A stretch of 44,877 bases of DNA from DATNIB01 sp035604685 (GTDB taxonomy: Bacteria > Actinomycetota > Acidimicrobiia > Acidimicrobiales > RAAP-2). The position numbers and the translations under genes were made by a program. Position 1 is the stretch's first letter. Each line of letters opens with the position of its first letter. A model generated the notes under the pieces. The model ran no database searches. It was not told where the DNA came from and worked only from the letters and a program-made list of their open reading frames with translations. Positions 15,924 through 23,882 of this stretch are shown one piece after another. Where the stretch lies: contig DATNIB010000018.1 of the NCBI GenBank assembly GCA_035604685.1, positions 1 to 44,877 of the forward strand, written 5' to 3'.

Positions 15924-17321
15924 TCAGGCCCCGAGGCGCTGGTTGTAGTCGGCGATGGAGGCGTTGACCGCCTTGGCGGCCGTCTGGAGGGCGGCCGCCG
16001 GCGACACCCCCTGGAGGTACATGGTCTCCTCGGCGTCTAAGACGTCGGTGCGGACCGCCGGGTAGGGGCCGATCACCGCGCCGGCGCTGGCCGCCGAGTT
16101 GCCACCGCGCTGGAGCTGGGCGTAGGCGACCTTGAAGGCGGGCTGGGCGGCCCAGAGGTTCTGGATGGTGGCCGTGGCGACCGAAGACTTGCGGATGGGG
16201 ATATAGCCCGACCCGGCGGCCCAGGTGGCCAGGTTCTGGGTGGTGTCGAGGTACTCGCTGAACTCCCAGGCCGCCGCTTGCTCGGCGGCCGGCACGCGGT
16301 TGCAGATATACAGCGCGGAGCCGCCGGGCTCGACCCCGCCCTGGCGCGAGGCGTCGAGCACCGGGAAGGGGCCGACGCCGAGCGACACGTTCGGGTAGTT
16401 CTTGAGCACGGAGTACACGGTCCCGAGCGCGGCCGAGGTGTCGATCGTCATGCCGTACTTGCCGCTGCCGATCCCGAGCAGGTTGTCGAAGGCCTCGGCC
16501 CCGACCGCCGGGTTGGTGACGCCGCCGTCGTTGCGCACGAGGTTGCTCAGGTCGGTGAAGATCTGCCGGGCCGGCGCGGAGAGGAACACCGCCTTGCTGG
16601 CGCGCTTGGTGCGCCCGTTGCCGTTGTTCACGAAGAGGTCGCCCGCCGTCGACAGCCAGGTCTCCAGGTGCCAGGAGTCGAGCACCACGCCGGTGCCGAG
16701 GTTGTGGGCCTTGAGCGCCGCCGCGTCGCTCACCATGTCGGCCAGCGTCGCCGGCGGGTTGTTCGGGTTCAGCCCCGCCTGGGTGAAGGAGTTCTTGTTG
16801 TAGTAGAGGATCGGCGTGGACACGGCCCAGGGGAGGGCCTCTTGCACGCCGTTCACCTTCCAGTAGGCGAGGGCGCGGGGCAAGAAGTCCGACGTCTGGT
16901 AGTGCGTCGCGTTGATGCAGGACTGCACGGGCAGGAACGAGCGCGTGTCGATGGCCTCTTGGAGGTTGATGTCTTGGATCTGGGCCAGGTCGGGCAGGTT
17001 CCCGCTGCTCAGCCCGGCCTGGTACTTGGTCCAGGTGTCGTCGTAGCCGGCCTGGGCCACCAGGGTCACGTGGATCTTGCTCTGCGAGGCGTTGAACGCG
17101 TTGGTCAGGTTCGTGAGCACCGTCGTGTTGGCGTTGTTCGTCGACTCCCAGAACGTGATGGTGACCGTGCCCTTGGCCGCCTTCAGCGCCTTCAGGGGAC
17201 AGGCGGGGAGCGCGCTGGCGCCCGCCGGCGCCGCCGTGAGCGCGCCGCCCTCGACCAGGGTGAGCGACGCCACGAGCGCCACCGGGGCGAGGACCACCGC
17301 CACCCACCCGAGTCGCCTCAT
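15924..17321 (-). CDS. ABC transporter substrate-binding protein, UgpB-like
   Basis: 465 aa. Extracytoplasmic receptor of a CUT1-family importer; the ligand is probably a sugar, oligosaccharide or glycerol-3-phosphate derivative. A signal sequence (MRRLGWVAVVLAPVALVASL) is followed by an Ala-rich stretch and LPAC, a poor lipobox with Pro at -2, so lipid anchoring is uncertain. The mature part has family landmarks: TVTITFWESTNN, NLPDLAQIQD, LPWAVSTPILYYNKNSF, PATLADMVSDA and EPGGSALYICNR. It is last in the leftward operon, 61 bp after the permease gene, with a GC hairpin between. The start codon at 17321 places the signal peptide correctly but lacks a strong Shine-Dalgarno. Confidence 0.9.
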   Translation of the reverse strand: MRRLGWVAVVLAPVALVASLTLVEGGALTAAPAGASALPACPLKALKAAKGTVTITFWESTNNANTTVLTNLTNAFNASQSKIHVTLVAQAGYDDTWTKYQAGLSSGNLPDLAQIQDINLQEAIDTRSFLPVQSCINATHYQTSDFLPRALAYWKVNGVQEALPWAVSTPILYYNKNSFTQAGLNPNNPPATLADMVSDAAALKAHNLGTGVVLDSWHLETWLSTAGDLFVNNGNGRTKRASKAVFLSAPARQIFTDLSNLVRNDGGVTNPAVGAEAFDNLLGIGSGKYGMTIDTSAALGTVYSVLKNYPNVSLGVGPFPVLDASRQGGVEPGGSALYICNRVPAAEQAAAWEFSEYLDTTQNLATWAAGSGYIPIRKSSVATATIQNLWAAQPAFKVAYAQLQRGGNSAASAGAVIGPYPAVRTDVLDAEETMYLQGVSPAAALQTAAKAVNASIADYNQRLGA

Positions 17322-17354
17322 CGGGCCATGCCTAGCACGCGATCGGCACGGGTA

Positions 17355-17370
17355 CCCGGGCGGCCCCGGG
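17355..17370 (-). promoter_or_regulatory. Intergenic hairpin between permease and binding-protein genes
   Basis: Two CCCGGG blocks separated by 4 bases form a 6-bp stem in the 61-bp gap. Stems at this place in ABC importer operons often set the ratio of binding protein to membrane parts by partial termination or by protecting mRNA ends. The role here is inferred. Confidence 0.3.
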
Positions 17371-17382
17371 CCGGCCACCCCC

Positions 17383-18294
17383 TCACTTGACGGCCCCGGC
17401 GGTCAGGCTCCGCACCAGCTGCTTCTGGAAGACGATGAGCAGGATGGCGAGCGGCGCGAGGGCGATCACCGCCCCGGCGAAGACCTCGTTGACGTTGGCC
17501 GCGATGAGGTTGCCGGCCAGCAACTTCAACCCGATCTGCACGGTGACCACATGGTTGTTCTGCCCCGTCGCGACGAGGGGCCACAGGTACTGGTTCCAGG
17601 CCCCGAGGAAGGAGAAGACCCCGAGCGCCGCCAGGGCGGGCCGCGCCAGCGGCACGGCCACGCGCGTCATGAAGCGCCAGTGGCCGTAGCCGTCGAGGGT
17701 GGCCGCCTCCTGGAGGTCGCGCGGGATCTGCAGAAACGCCTGGCGAAGGAGGAAGGTGCCGAAGCCGGTGGCGAGGAACGGCACGGTCAGCCCCTGGAAC
17801 GTGTTGAACCAGTGCAGGCGGGTGATGGTCGTGAGGTTGGTGATGAACGTGACCTCGAAGGGGATCATGAGGGTGCTCAGGAACACGAGGAACAGCACGC
17901 GCTTCAACGGGAAGTTCAAGAAGGCGAACGCGTAGCCCGCCAGCACGGACGTGACGAGCTGGCCGGCCACGATGATCCCGGTCTGGATGACGCTGTTGCG
18001 CAGGTAGATAGAGAGGTTCCCCGGTCCCCAGGCCGAGCTATAGGTGTGCCAGACGGGGTGCAGTGGGAAGAAGGGCGGAGGCTGGTGGGCGAGCGAGGTC
18101 GCGGGCTCGAGCGAGTTGACGATGGAGATGTAGATGGGGAAGAGCACGACGACGGAGGCCGCGGTGAGCAAGACGTAGCTCGCCACCTTGCGCACCCGCC
18201 GACGCCGGCGCTCGCCGACCGCCGTGAGCTCGCCCCGGGGCAGGGGCGCCTCGGCCACCATGACGCCCGCGGCGGCGATGGCGTCAGCGGGCAT
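17383..18294 (-). CDS. ABC importer permease, UgpE-like (MalG family)
   Basis: 303 aa, six predicted membrane helices after a 40-residue cytoplasmic N-terminus. The EAA loop that docks to the ATPase is visible near residues 190-215 (LQEAATLDGYGHWRFMTRV, then PLARPALA). Family signs are STLMIPFEVTFITNL and FLGAWNQYLWPL. The start overlaps the end of the UgpA-like gene by 11 bp. It forms the transmembrane channel with the UgpA-like subunit. Confidence 0.93.
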   Translation of the reverse strand: MPADAIAAAGVMVAEAPLPRGELTAVGERRRRRVRKVASYVLLTAASVVVLFPIYISIVNSLEPATSLAHQPPPFFPLHPVWHTYSSAWGPGNLSIYLRNSVIQTGIIVAGQLVTSVLAGYAFAFLNFPLKRVLFLVFLSTLMIPFEVTFITNLTTITRLHWFNTFQGLTVPFLATGFGTFLLRQAFLQIPRDLQEAATLDGYGHWRFMTRVAVPLARPALAALGVFSFLGAWNQYLWPLVATGQNNHVVTVQIGLKLLAGNLIAANVNEVFAGAVIALAPLAILLIVFQKQLVRSLTAGAVK

Positions 18295-19195
18295 AGGTGA
18301 CCCGCCGCTCGAGGAACCGCAGCTGCGCCGCAGTCAGCGTGAGGGTGATGAGGAACAGGACGATCGAGAGCACGGCCGCCAGGCCGGGGTCGCTCTGCAC
18401 CTGGAGCGCTTGGTAGATGTAGTAGATGAGCACGTTCACGTGCTCGAAGGCGGCGTTCTGCGGGCCGATCAGGATGTCGATGGCGCCGAAGCTCTGGAAG
18501 GCGAAGATGCTGCCGACCACGAGGGCGAAGAACAAGGTGGGGGAGAGCAGGGGCACCGTCACCCGCCAAAAGCGCGTCCAGGCGCTGGCCCCGTCGATGG
18601 CCGCCGCCTCCAGGATCTCGTCGGGGACCGACTGGAGCCCGGCCGACATGATGATGAAGGACAGGCCGAGGAACTGCCAGATGCTGATGACGGCGATAGC
18701 GGGCAGGGCCCAGGTCGGGTTTTCCAAGAGCGCGGGGTGCGGGTTGATGCCGAGCCACGGCAACAGGCCCACCACCGGGTCCATGAGGGTGCCGAAGATG
18801 ACGGCCGCCACCGCGATCGAGCTCACGATGCTGGAGGAGAAGATCAGCCGGTAGACGGCGATCCCCCGCAGTCGACGGTGCGCGGCCACGGCCAGCGCCA
18901 GGCCGGCGAAGAGGCCGATCGGCACCACCATGAGGACGAAGAAGATGGTCGAGACCAGGCTCTGGGAGAAGGCGGTCGAGGTGAGCACGTGGGAGACCTG
19001 GTGCAGGCCGACGTAGTGGCTGGGGAGCCCGGGGAACGGCGGGTTCTCGTAGAGGGCCAGCTTGAAGTTCTCGGCGAACGGATAGAACACGAAGACGGCG
19101 AAGACGGCGAGCGCGGGCAGGAGCAGGAGGTAGGCGAACAGCGCCTCCCGGGCCCGGGCGGAGGTGTGGCGGCCCGCCACCTGCACGCTGCTCAC
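18284..19195 (-). CDS. ABC importer permease, UgpA-like (MalF family)
   Basis: 303 aa, six predicted membrane helices. The EAA motif is at EILEAAAIDGASAWTRFWRV followed by TVPLLSPTLFF. The N-terminal helix region YLLLLPALAVFAVFVFYPF and the YENPPFPGLPSHYVGL loop are typical of MalF/UgpA. The GTG start at 19195 overlaps the stop of the ATPase gene by 4 bp (GTGA), and the 3' end overlaps the next permease gene, so the subunits are coupled in translation. Confidence 0.93.
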   Translation of the reverse strand: MSSVQVAGRHTSARAREALFAYLLLLPALAVFAVFVFYPFAENFKLALYENPPFPGLPSHYVGLHQVSHVLTSTAFSQSLVSTIFFVLMVVPIGLFAGLALAVAAHRRLRGIAVYRLIFSSSIVSSIAVAAVIFGTLMDPVVGLLPWLGINPHPALLENPTWALPAIAVISIWQFLGLSFIIMSAGLQSVPDEILEAAAIDGASAWTRFWRVTVPLLSPTLFFALVVGSIFAFQSFGAIDILIGPQNAAFEHVNVLIYYIYQALQVQSDPGLAAVLSIVLFLITLTLTAAQLRFLERRVTYAR

Positions 19196-20274
19196 GGGAT
19201 CGCCGCGATCCGCTGGCCCGTGTCGGGGTCAAAGAGGGTGAGCGCGTCACCGATGGTGCTGATGCGGACTCGCTCGCCGATGCGCGGGCGGGGGCGCCCG
19301 ACCTCCTGGCGAACGACCACCCGCGTGCCGTCGTCGGTCCGGGTGATCACGTGCACCTCGGCCCCCAGGAGCTCGACGATCGAGACGGTGGCGCCGACCG
19401 AGCCGTCCGGGCCGATCGCGAGCGACTCGGGGCGGACTCCGACTGTGGCGCCGGTCAGCGTCGCCGCGGCGCGCCGCAGCCGCTCGGGCAGTGCGATCGA
19501 TCCGCCGCTCACCGTCACGGACGCGCCCGCGCCCTCGGCGCGTCCGGTGAGCAGGTTCATCCCCGGGCTGCCGATGAACCCCGCGACGAAGGTGTTGGCC
19601 GGCTCCTCGTAGAGGGTCTGGGGCGGGGCCACCTGCTGCAGGACCCCCGTGTTCATAACGGCGATCCGGTCGCCCATGGTCATCGCCTCGACCTGGTCGT
19701 GGGTGACGTAGAGGGTCGTCGTCGAGAGGCGCTGCTGCATCGTGACGATGTCCGCGCGCGTCTGGACGCGCAGCGTCGCGTCGAGGTTCGAGAGCGGCTC
19801 GTCCATCAAGAACACCTGGGGGGAGCGCACGATGGCGCGCGCCAGGGCCACCCGTTGGCGCTGACCGCCCGAGAGCTGGGCGGGCTTGCGGTCGAGGAGC
19901 GAGTCGAGACCGAGGGTCTCCGCGGCCTCGGCGACAAGGCGCTGTCGCTCGGACTTTTCGATCTGGCGCTGCCGCAGCGGGAACTCGATGTTGCGACGAA
20001 CGCTCAGGTGGGGATAGAGCGCGTAGCTCTGGAACACCATGGCGACGTCGCGGTTCTTGGGCTCGACGTCGTTGACCACCCGCTCGCCGATCGAGATCGT
20101 CCCGCCCGAGAGCATTTCGAGACCCGCCACCATCCGGAGCGCCGTGGTCTTCCCGCAGCCCGACGGGCCGAGCAGCACGAGGAGTTCACCGTCGGCCACC
20201 TTGAGCGAGAGGTCGTCGACGGCGACGACGTCGTCGAAGCGCTTGGTCACCCCGTCGAAGATCACCTGTGCCAT
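19192..20274 (-). CDS. ABC importer ATPase, UgpC/MsmK-like
   Basis: 360 aa. Powers the adjacent importer. It has Walker A GPSGCGKT (36-43), Q-loop VFQSYALYPHLSV, signature LSGGQ (134-138), Walker B VFLMDEP with D-loop SNLDA, and the H-loop in TLYVTHDQVEAM. The C-terminal about 120 aa form the TOBE/OB regulatory domain of CUT1 ATPases (VGVRPESLAIG, TVSIVELLGAEVHVI). ATPases of this group often serve several sugar importers. A 13-bp dyad (CGGTC-GGT-GACCG, 20301-20313) lies about 27 bp before the start codon. The upstream gene ends 52 bp away in the same direction, so it probably shares the promoter at 20687-20692. Confidence 0.94.
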   Translation of the reverse strand: MAQVIFDGVTKRFDDVVAVDDLSLKVADGELLVLLGPSGCGKTTALRMVAGLEMLSGGTISIGERVVNDVEPKNRDVAMVFQSYALYPHLSVRRNIEFPLRQRQIEKSERQRLVAEAAETLGLDSLLDRKPAQLSGGQRQRVALARAIVRSPQVFLMDEPLSNLDATLRVQTRADIVTMQQRLSTTTLYVTHDQVEAMTMGDRIAVMNTGVLQQVAPPQTLYEEPANTFVAGFIGSPGMNLLTGRAEGAGASVTVSGGSIALPERLRRAAATLTGATVGVRPESLAIGPDGSVGATVSIVELLGAEVHVITRTDDGTRVVVRQEVGRPRPRIGERVRISTIGDALTLFDPDTGQRIAAIP

Positions 20275-20326
20275 TCGCCCCGCCCCAGTCCTGCGCGCCC
20301 CGGTCGGTGACCGTCGGGCGCGGCGC

Positions 20327-20680
20327 TCAACCCGACGGTGTCGGGTCGACCCCGGCCGCCAGCGCGGCGGCGTCCGCCGAGGTCACCACAAGCCGGCCCC
20401 ACTGCTCACCCTCGAGCTCGACGACGACGGCCGGACCCTTCCCGTGGACGACGGCAAAGTCCTTGCCGAACTCACCGCGCCGGGTGCCGACGGCCACCAC
20501 GCCGGGGATCCCGGTGCCCGGCGCGCGGATGCCGCGCAGCTCCGGCCAGGCGGTGTCGACCACCCGCACGGCGCGGACCGCCGATCGACGGACACGCACG
20601 TCGCCATGGAAGGCCTCGAGCCGTTCCCACCACGACAGCTGGACGACCAGCTCATCTCCCACGACGGCCAGGGTTGCCAC
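20327..20680 (-). CDS. Conserved PH-like protein of unknown function
   Basis: 117 aa, mostly beta strand, no membrane segment. A conserved actinobacterial family is recognisable from VATLAVVGDELVVQLS, ELRGIRAPGTGIPGVVAVGTRR, GKDFAVVHGKGPAVVVELEG and LVVTSADAAALAA. The strand pattern suggests a pleckstrin-homology-like barrel. The GTG start at 20680 has TACCGT 6 nt upstream and no Shine-Dalgarno, so it is probably leaderless. It precedes the importer ATPase gene by 52 bp and may be first gene of that transcript. No function is known to me. Confidence 0.82.
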   Translation of the reverse strand: MATLAVVGDELVVQLSWWERLEAFHGDVRVRRSAVRAVRVVDTAWPELRGIRAPGTGIPGVVAVGTRRGEFGKDFAVVHGKGPAVVVELEGEQWGRLVVTSADAAALAAGVDPTPSG

Positions 20681-20686
20681 GGCGCG

Positions 20687-20692
20687 ACGGTA
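20687..20692 (-). promoter_or_regulatory. -10 hexamer (TACCGT), leaderless promoter
   Basis: Lies 6 nt before the GTG at 20680 on the minus strand. It may drive the PH-like gene and the downstream importer operon. Confidence 0.5.
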
Positions 20693-20725
20693 GCGGTTGG
20701 GGTTCCCCGTGGGTAGTGCGTTGGC

Positions 20726-20740
20726 GGCCCCAACGGGGCC
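20726..20740. promoter_or_regulatory. 6-bp inverted repeat in a divergent intergenic region
   Basis: GGCCCC and GGGGCC with a 3-base centre lie between the leftward promoter at 20687-20692 and the rightward HAD gene starting at 20792. It could be an operator or part of the HAD 5' UTR. Weak evidence in such GC-rich DNA. Confidence 0.25.
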
Positions 20741-20791
20741 CGGTCGGCGCCGCTTGGCGTGGGCCTCCCCGGCCCAGCAGGATGACCGGCG

Positions 20792-21550
20792 GTGAGTGCA
20801 ATCGGCAGCGGGACATGGATCGTCGACTTGGACGGCGTGATCTGGTTGACCGACGTGCCGATCCCCGGGGTGGCCGACGCCGTGCAGCGGCTGCACGACC
20901 TCGGCCGTGGCGTGCTGTTCGTCACCAACAACTCTGCCCCGACCCAAGACGAGCTGCTCGGTCGGCTCGAGCGCGCCGGCATCACCGCCGCCGCCGCGGA
21001 CCTCGTGACCTCGGCCCAGGCGGCGGCCGAAATGCTGGCTCCGGGCGACACCGCGCTGGCGCTGGCCGACGGGGGAGCCATCGAGGCGCTCCTCGCCCGC
21101 GGGGTGACGCTCGTCGAAGCCGGGCCGGCGGACGCCGTGGTCGTCGGGTGGACCCATCGCTTCGACTTCGACCGGCTGGCGTTGGCCGCGCAGGTGGTCC
21201 GGGCGGGGGCCCGCCTGATCGGCACCAACGAGGACTCGACCCATCCGACGCCGACGGGGCTCTTGCCGGGCTCGGGTGCCCTCCTGGCCGCGGTGGCGAC
21301 CGCGGCCGACGCGGTGCCCGAGGTGGCGGGGAAGCCGCACCGGCCCATCGTGGAGTTGATCAGGCGACGAACCGAGGGCGTGGCGATCGTCGTGGGCGAC
21401 CGCCCCGCCACCGACGGCGCCCTGGCGGACGTGCTCGGGGTGCCCTTCGCGCTCGTGCTCTCGGGGGTGACCGAATCGGCCGACGACGCGCCGCCGTCCG
21501 CCTTCTGCGCGTTCGATCTCCTCGCGCTCGTCGACGAAGTGCTCGGTTAG
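20792..21550 (+). CDS. HAD-superfamily IIA phosphatase, NagD-like
   Basis: 252 aa. HAD motif I is WIVDLDGVIW with nucleophile Asp12 and acid/base Asp14; motif II is VLFVTNNS; the motif III region is GKPHRPIVELI; motif IV is VVGDRPATDGALA. The C2-type cap lies between motifs II and III. Family members dephosphorylate small phosphometabolites such as glycerol-phosphate, nucleotides or p-nitrophenyl phosphate; the substrate here is not known. The motif IV loop reads GDRPATDG rather than GDRLdTDI, a mild change. The GTG at 20792 has AGGA about 9 nt upstream. In actinobacteria this gene commonly sits before tlyA, as here. Confidence 0.9.
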   Translation: MSAIGSGTWIVDLDGVIWLTDVPIPGVADAVQRLHDLGRGVLFVTNNSAPTQDELLGRLERAGITAAAADLVTSAQAAAEMLAPGDTALALADGGAIEALLARGVTLVEAGPADAVVVGWTHRFDFDRLALAAQVVRAGARLIGTNEDSTHPTPTGLLPGSGALLAAVATAADAVPEVAGKPHRPIVELIRRRTEGVAIVVGDRPATDGALADVLGVPFALVLSGVTESADDAPPSAFCAFDLLALVDEVLG

Positions 21551-21584
21551 GCGGCGACGTGCCTGGTCGACGGGCATTTCCAGG

Positions 21585-21590
21585 TACGGT
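21585..21590 (+). promoter_or_regulatory. -10 hexamer (TACGGT), leaderless promoter of the tlyA-nadK-recN operon
   Basis: Lies 6 nt before the GTG at 21597. No Shine-Dalgarno is present. Confidence 0.55.
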
Positions 21591-21596
21591 GGACCC

Positions 21597-22130
21597 GTGA
21601 GCGAAGACGAGGGCTGGCAGCGGTACGCGGACGCGGCGAACACGTTGGGTCAGATCGCACGGGCGCGGGTCCAGGAGATCGCGCGTGACCTCCTGGCGAC
21701 CGGGGAGACCGGCGGCGAGCACGCCCGGCAGTGGACCGACGAGCTTCTCGAGCGCTCGAGATCGGTGGTGGACGAGCTGGTCGACGTCGTGCGCGCCGAG
21801 GTCACCCGCCAGTTGGAGACGCTCGGCGTGCGCTCGCCCGAGGATCTGCTCCGCCGGCTGACCGAGACCTTCGGCCGGCCGGGGCGGCCCGACCGTGGGT
21901 CGTCGCGCCGCGATGCGCCGATCGACGTCTCCCCGCTGGAGCGGGCGGCCACCGGGTCGGCGAGCAAGCAGAAGGGGTCCAAGGCGAAGGCCGCGGACAA
22001 GAAGAAGCCCGCCAAGAAGGCGGCGGCTTCCAAGAAGAGCGCGCCGCGCGGTGTGGCCAAGGCGTCGCAGAAGTCGGCCAAGTCCGCGAAGAAGTCCGTC
22101 GCCAAGAAGAGCGCCGGAAGGGGCACCTGA
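21597..22130 (+). CDS. Phasin-like helical protein with Lys/Ala-rich histone-like tail
   Basis: 177 aa. The first about 90 residues are amphipathic helices (EGWQRYADAANTLGQIARARV, DELLERSRSVVDELVDVVRAEVTRQ) resembling phasin or apolipoprotein-like coiled regions. After a charged linker, residues about 120-177 are a repetitive AKK/SKK/KSAKK tail like the C-terminus of histone H1 or mycobacterial HupB, likely to bind nucleic acid or acidic polymer. Its stop overlaps the proposed tlyA start. Position next to tlyA and NAD kinase is conserved among actinobacteria as far as I recall. Function is unknown. Confidence 0.75.
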   Translation: MSEDEGWQRYADAANTLGQIARARVQEIARDLLATGETGGEHARQWTDELLERSRSVVDELVDVVRAEVTRQLETLGVRSPEDLLRRLTETFGRPGRPDRGSSRRDAPIDVSPLERAATGSASKQKGSKAKAADKKKPAKKAAASKKSAPRGVAKASQKSAKSAKKSVAKKSAGRGT

Positions 22131-22957
22131 CCAGGGCTCGCCAGCGGCTCGACCTCGAGCTGGTGCGGCGGGGGCTGGCCGCCACGCGCGAGGAGGCGCA
22201 GGTGGCCGTCGCGGAGGGTCTGGTGCTGGTGGCCGGGGCCCGCGCAGAGAAGCCCTCGCGGCTGGTCGCGGCGGCGGAGGCCATCGTGTTGGCCGGCCCG
22301 CCCCGGCGCTTCGTGTCTCGGGCGGGCGACAAGCTGGACGCCGCCCTCGCTGAGTTCGCGGTCGAGGTCGCGGGCCGTCGTGTCCTCGATGCCGGTGCCT
22401 CCACCGGCGGGTTCGTCGACTGCCTGCTCGGGCGCGGGGCGGCGCACGTGTACGCGGTCGACGTCGGGCACGGGCAGCTCGACCCCCGCCTTCGCTCGGA
22501 CCCCCGCGTCTCACTGTTCGAGCGGACGAACGTTCGAGGACTGGGCGGACGCGAACTGGACCGACCCGGCCGGCCCTACGCCCCGGTCGACCTGGTGACG
22601 GCAGACCTCTCCTTCATCTCGCTCGTGGCGGTCGCCCCTTCGCTCGTCGAGCTCTGCCGACCCGGCGGCGAGCTGGTGGCGCTCGTGAAGCCCCAGTTCG
22701 AGGCCGGACGCGCCGCGGTGAGCCGCGGGCGGGGGGTCGTGGCTGATCCCGCGCTCTGGCGCCGCGCGCTGCTCGACGTCGCCCGCGCGCTCGGTGCGGC
22801 CGGAACCGGCATCATGGGAGCCATGCCGTCACCGGTGCGGGGTGCCTCGGGCAATGTCGAATTCTTCCTCCACGCCCGGCGCCAGGGGACCGCGTCACCC
22901 GGCCTCGACGCGCTCGTCGACGCGGCCGTGGGCCGGGTCGACCTGGCCGCGCGATGA
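22127..22957 (+). CDS. tlyA: TlyA-type 16S/23S rRNA 2'-O-cytidine methyltransferase
   Basis: 276 aa if it starts at the CTG at 22127, which overlaps the previous stop (CTGA) and has GGAAGG 5 nt upstream. The first in-frame GTG (22163) would remove the beginning of the S4 domain, so the rare CTG is preferred. An S4 RNA-binding domain (QRLDLELVRRGLAATREEA) precedes an FtsJ-like SAM domain: SRAGDKLDAAL, VLDAGASTGGFVDCLL, VYAVDVGHGQLD, DLVTADLSFISL and LVKPQFEAG. The expected Lys/Asp/Lys/Glu catalytic tetrad residues are in these motifs. In mycobacteria TlyA modification confers capreomycin susceptibility. The ATG of NAD kinase overlaps its stop by 4 bp. Confidence 0.92.
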   Translation: MTRARQRLDLELVRRGLAATREEAQVAVAEGLVLVAGARAEKPSRLVAAAEAIVLAGPPRRFVSRAGDKLDAALAEFAVEVAGRRVLDAGASTGGFVDCLLGRGAAHVYAVDVGHGQLDPRLRSDPRVSLFERTNVRGLGGRELDRPGRPYAPVDLVTADLSFISLVAVAPSLVELCRPGGELVALVKPQFEAGRAAVSRGRGVVADPALWRRALLDVARALGAAGTGIMGAMPSPVRGASGNVEFFLHARRQGTASPGLDALVDAAVGRVDLAAR

Positions 22958-23871
22958 GCCGGACGGTCGCCATCCTGGCCAACCCGGGGCACTCGGCCGC
23001 CGGGGAGCTGGCGGAGGAGGCCGCGGCCTGGGTCACCGAGCTCGGCCACCACGCCCGGATGCTCCTGATCGGCGAGCCGGGCCACCGGCGAGCGGACGGC
23101 GGCGAGGTGCCGCTGTCGGGCCGGGAGCTGGCCGGCGTCGACCTGGCGGTGAGCCTCGGGGGTGACGGCACCTTCCTCTCGCTCATCCCGCTGGCCTACG
23201 CGGCCGACGTGCCGATCCTCGGGGTCAACCTGGGGCGCCTGGGCTACTTGCTCCCGGTGGAGCCCGCCGACCTGAAGCGGGTGCTGCGCGACGCGCTGGA
23301 GGGAGAGGTGGCCATCGAGGAGCGCTCGGCGCTGGCGATCCGCGTCTCCGGCGACGTGACGTTCACGTCGGGGGGTGAGCACTCGGTGGTCGGCTACGGC
23401 CTGCCCGACGCCCACGATCGGTGGTGGTTGGCGCTCAACGAGCTGGTGGTCGAGAAGACCGTGCCCGGGCACACGGTCCGGCTGGGCAGCGCCATCAACG
23501 GCGAGGCGTTCCTCACCTACGTGGCGGACGGCCTGCTGGTGGCCACGCCCACCGGATCGACGGCCTACAACATCTCGGCCGGCGGGCCCGTGGTTTCGCC
23601 GCGCCTGCGCTCGCTGCTCCTCACCCCCATTGCCCCGCACCTCGGCTTCGATCGCAGCGTCGTCCTCGACGAGACCCAGGCGATCGCCATCACGGTGCTC
23701 GACTCGCGCCCGGCGGTGCTCGTGATCGACGGGCGCGAGGTCGGACGCCTGCTGCCCGGAGCCACCGTCGAGTGCCGCACCGCCGACAAGCCGGTCCGCT
23801 TCGTGGCGTTCGGCAACCTCGGGTTCGGGACCCGCTTGCGCACGACGCTCGCCGCCGCCCGCGACCGCTGA
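22954..23871 (+). CDS. nadK: NAD kinase
   Basis: 305 aa. Phosphorylates NAD to NADP using ATP or polyphosphate. It has the GGDGT motif at 69-73 within VSLGGDGTFLSLIP, the NLGRLGYL motif, the NE-containing WLALNELVVEK, and the glycine-rich TPTGSTAYNISAGGPVVSP. Length is normal for actinobacterial PpnK. The ATG overlaps the tlyA stop (ATGA). The tlyA-nadK-recN order is conserved in actinobacteria. Confidence 0.96.
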   Translation: MSRTVAILANPGHSAAGELAEEAAAWVTELGHHARMLLIGEPGHRRADGGEVPLSGRELAGVDLAVSLGGDGTFLSLIPLAYAADVPILGVNLGRLGYLLPVEPADLKRVLRDALEGEVAIEERSALAIRVSGDVTFTSGGEHSVVGYGLPDAHDRWWLALNELVVEKTVPGHTVRLGSAINGEAFLTYVADGLLVATPTGSTAYNISAGGPVVSPRLRSLLLTPIAPHLGFDRSVVLDETQAIAITVLDSRPAVLVIDGREVGRLLPGATVECRTADKPVRFVAFGNLGFGTRLRTTLAAARDR

Positions 23872-23882
23872 TCCGGGGCGCG

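Noticed and set aside
21960..22130. Short tandem AAG-rich repeats as a DNA repeat element
   Set aside because: They are explained by the in-frame Lys/Ala-rich protein tail and are not exact DNA repeats.
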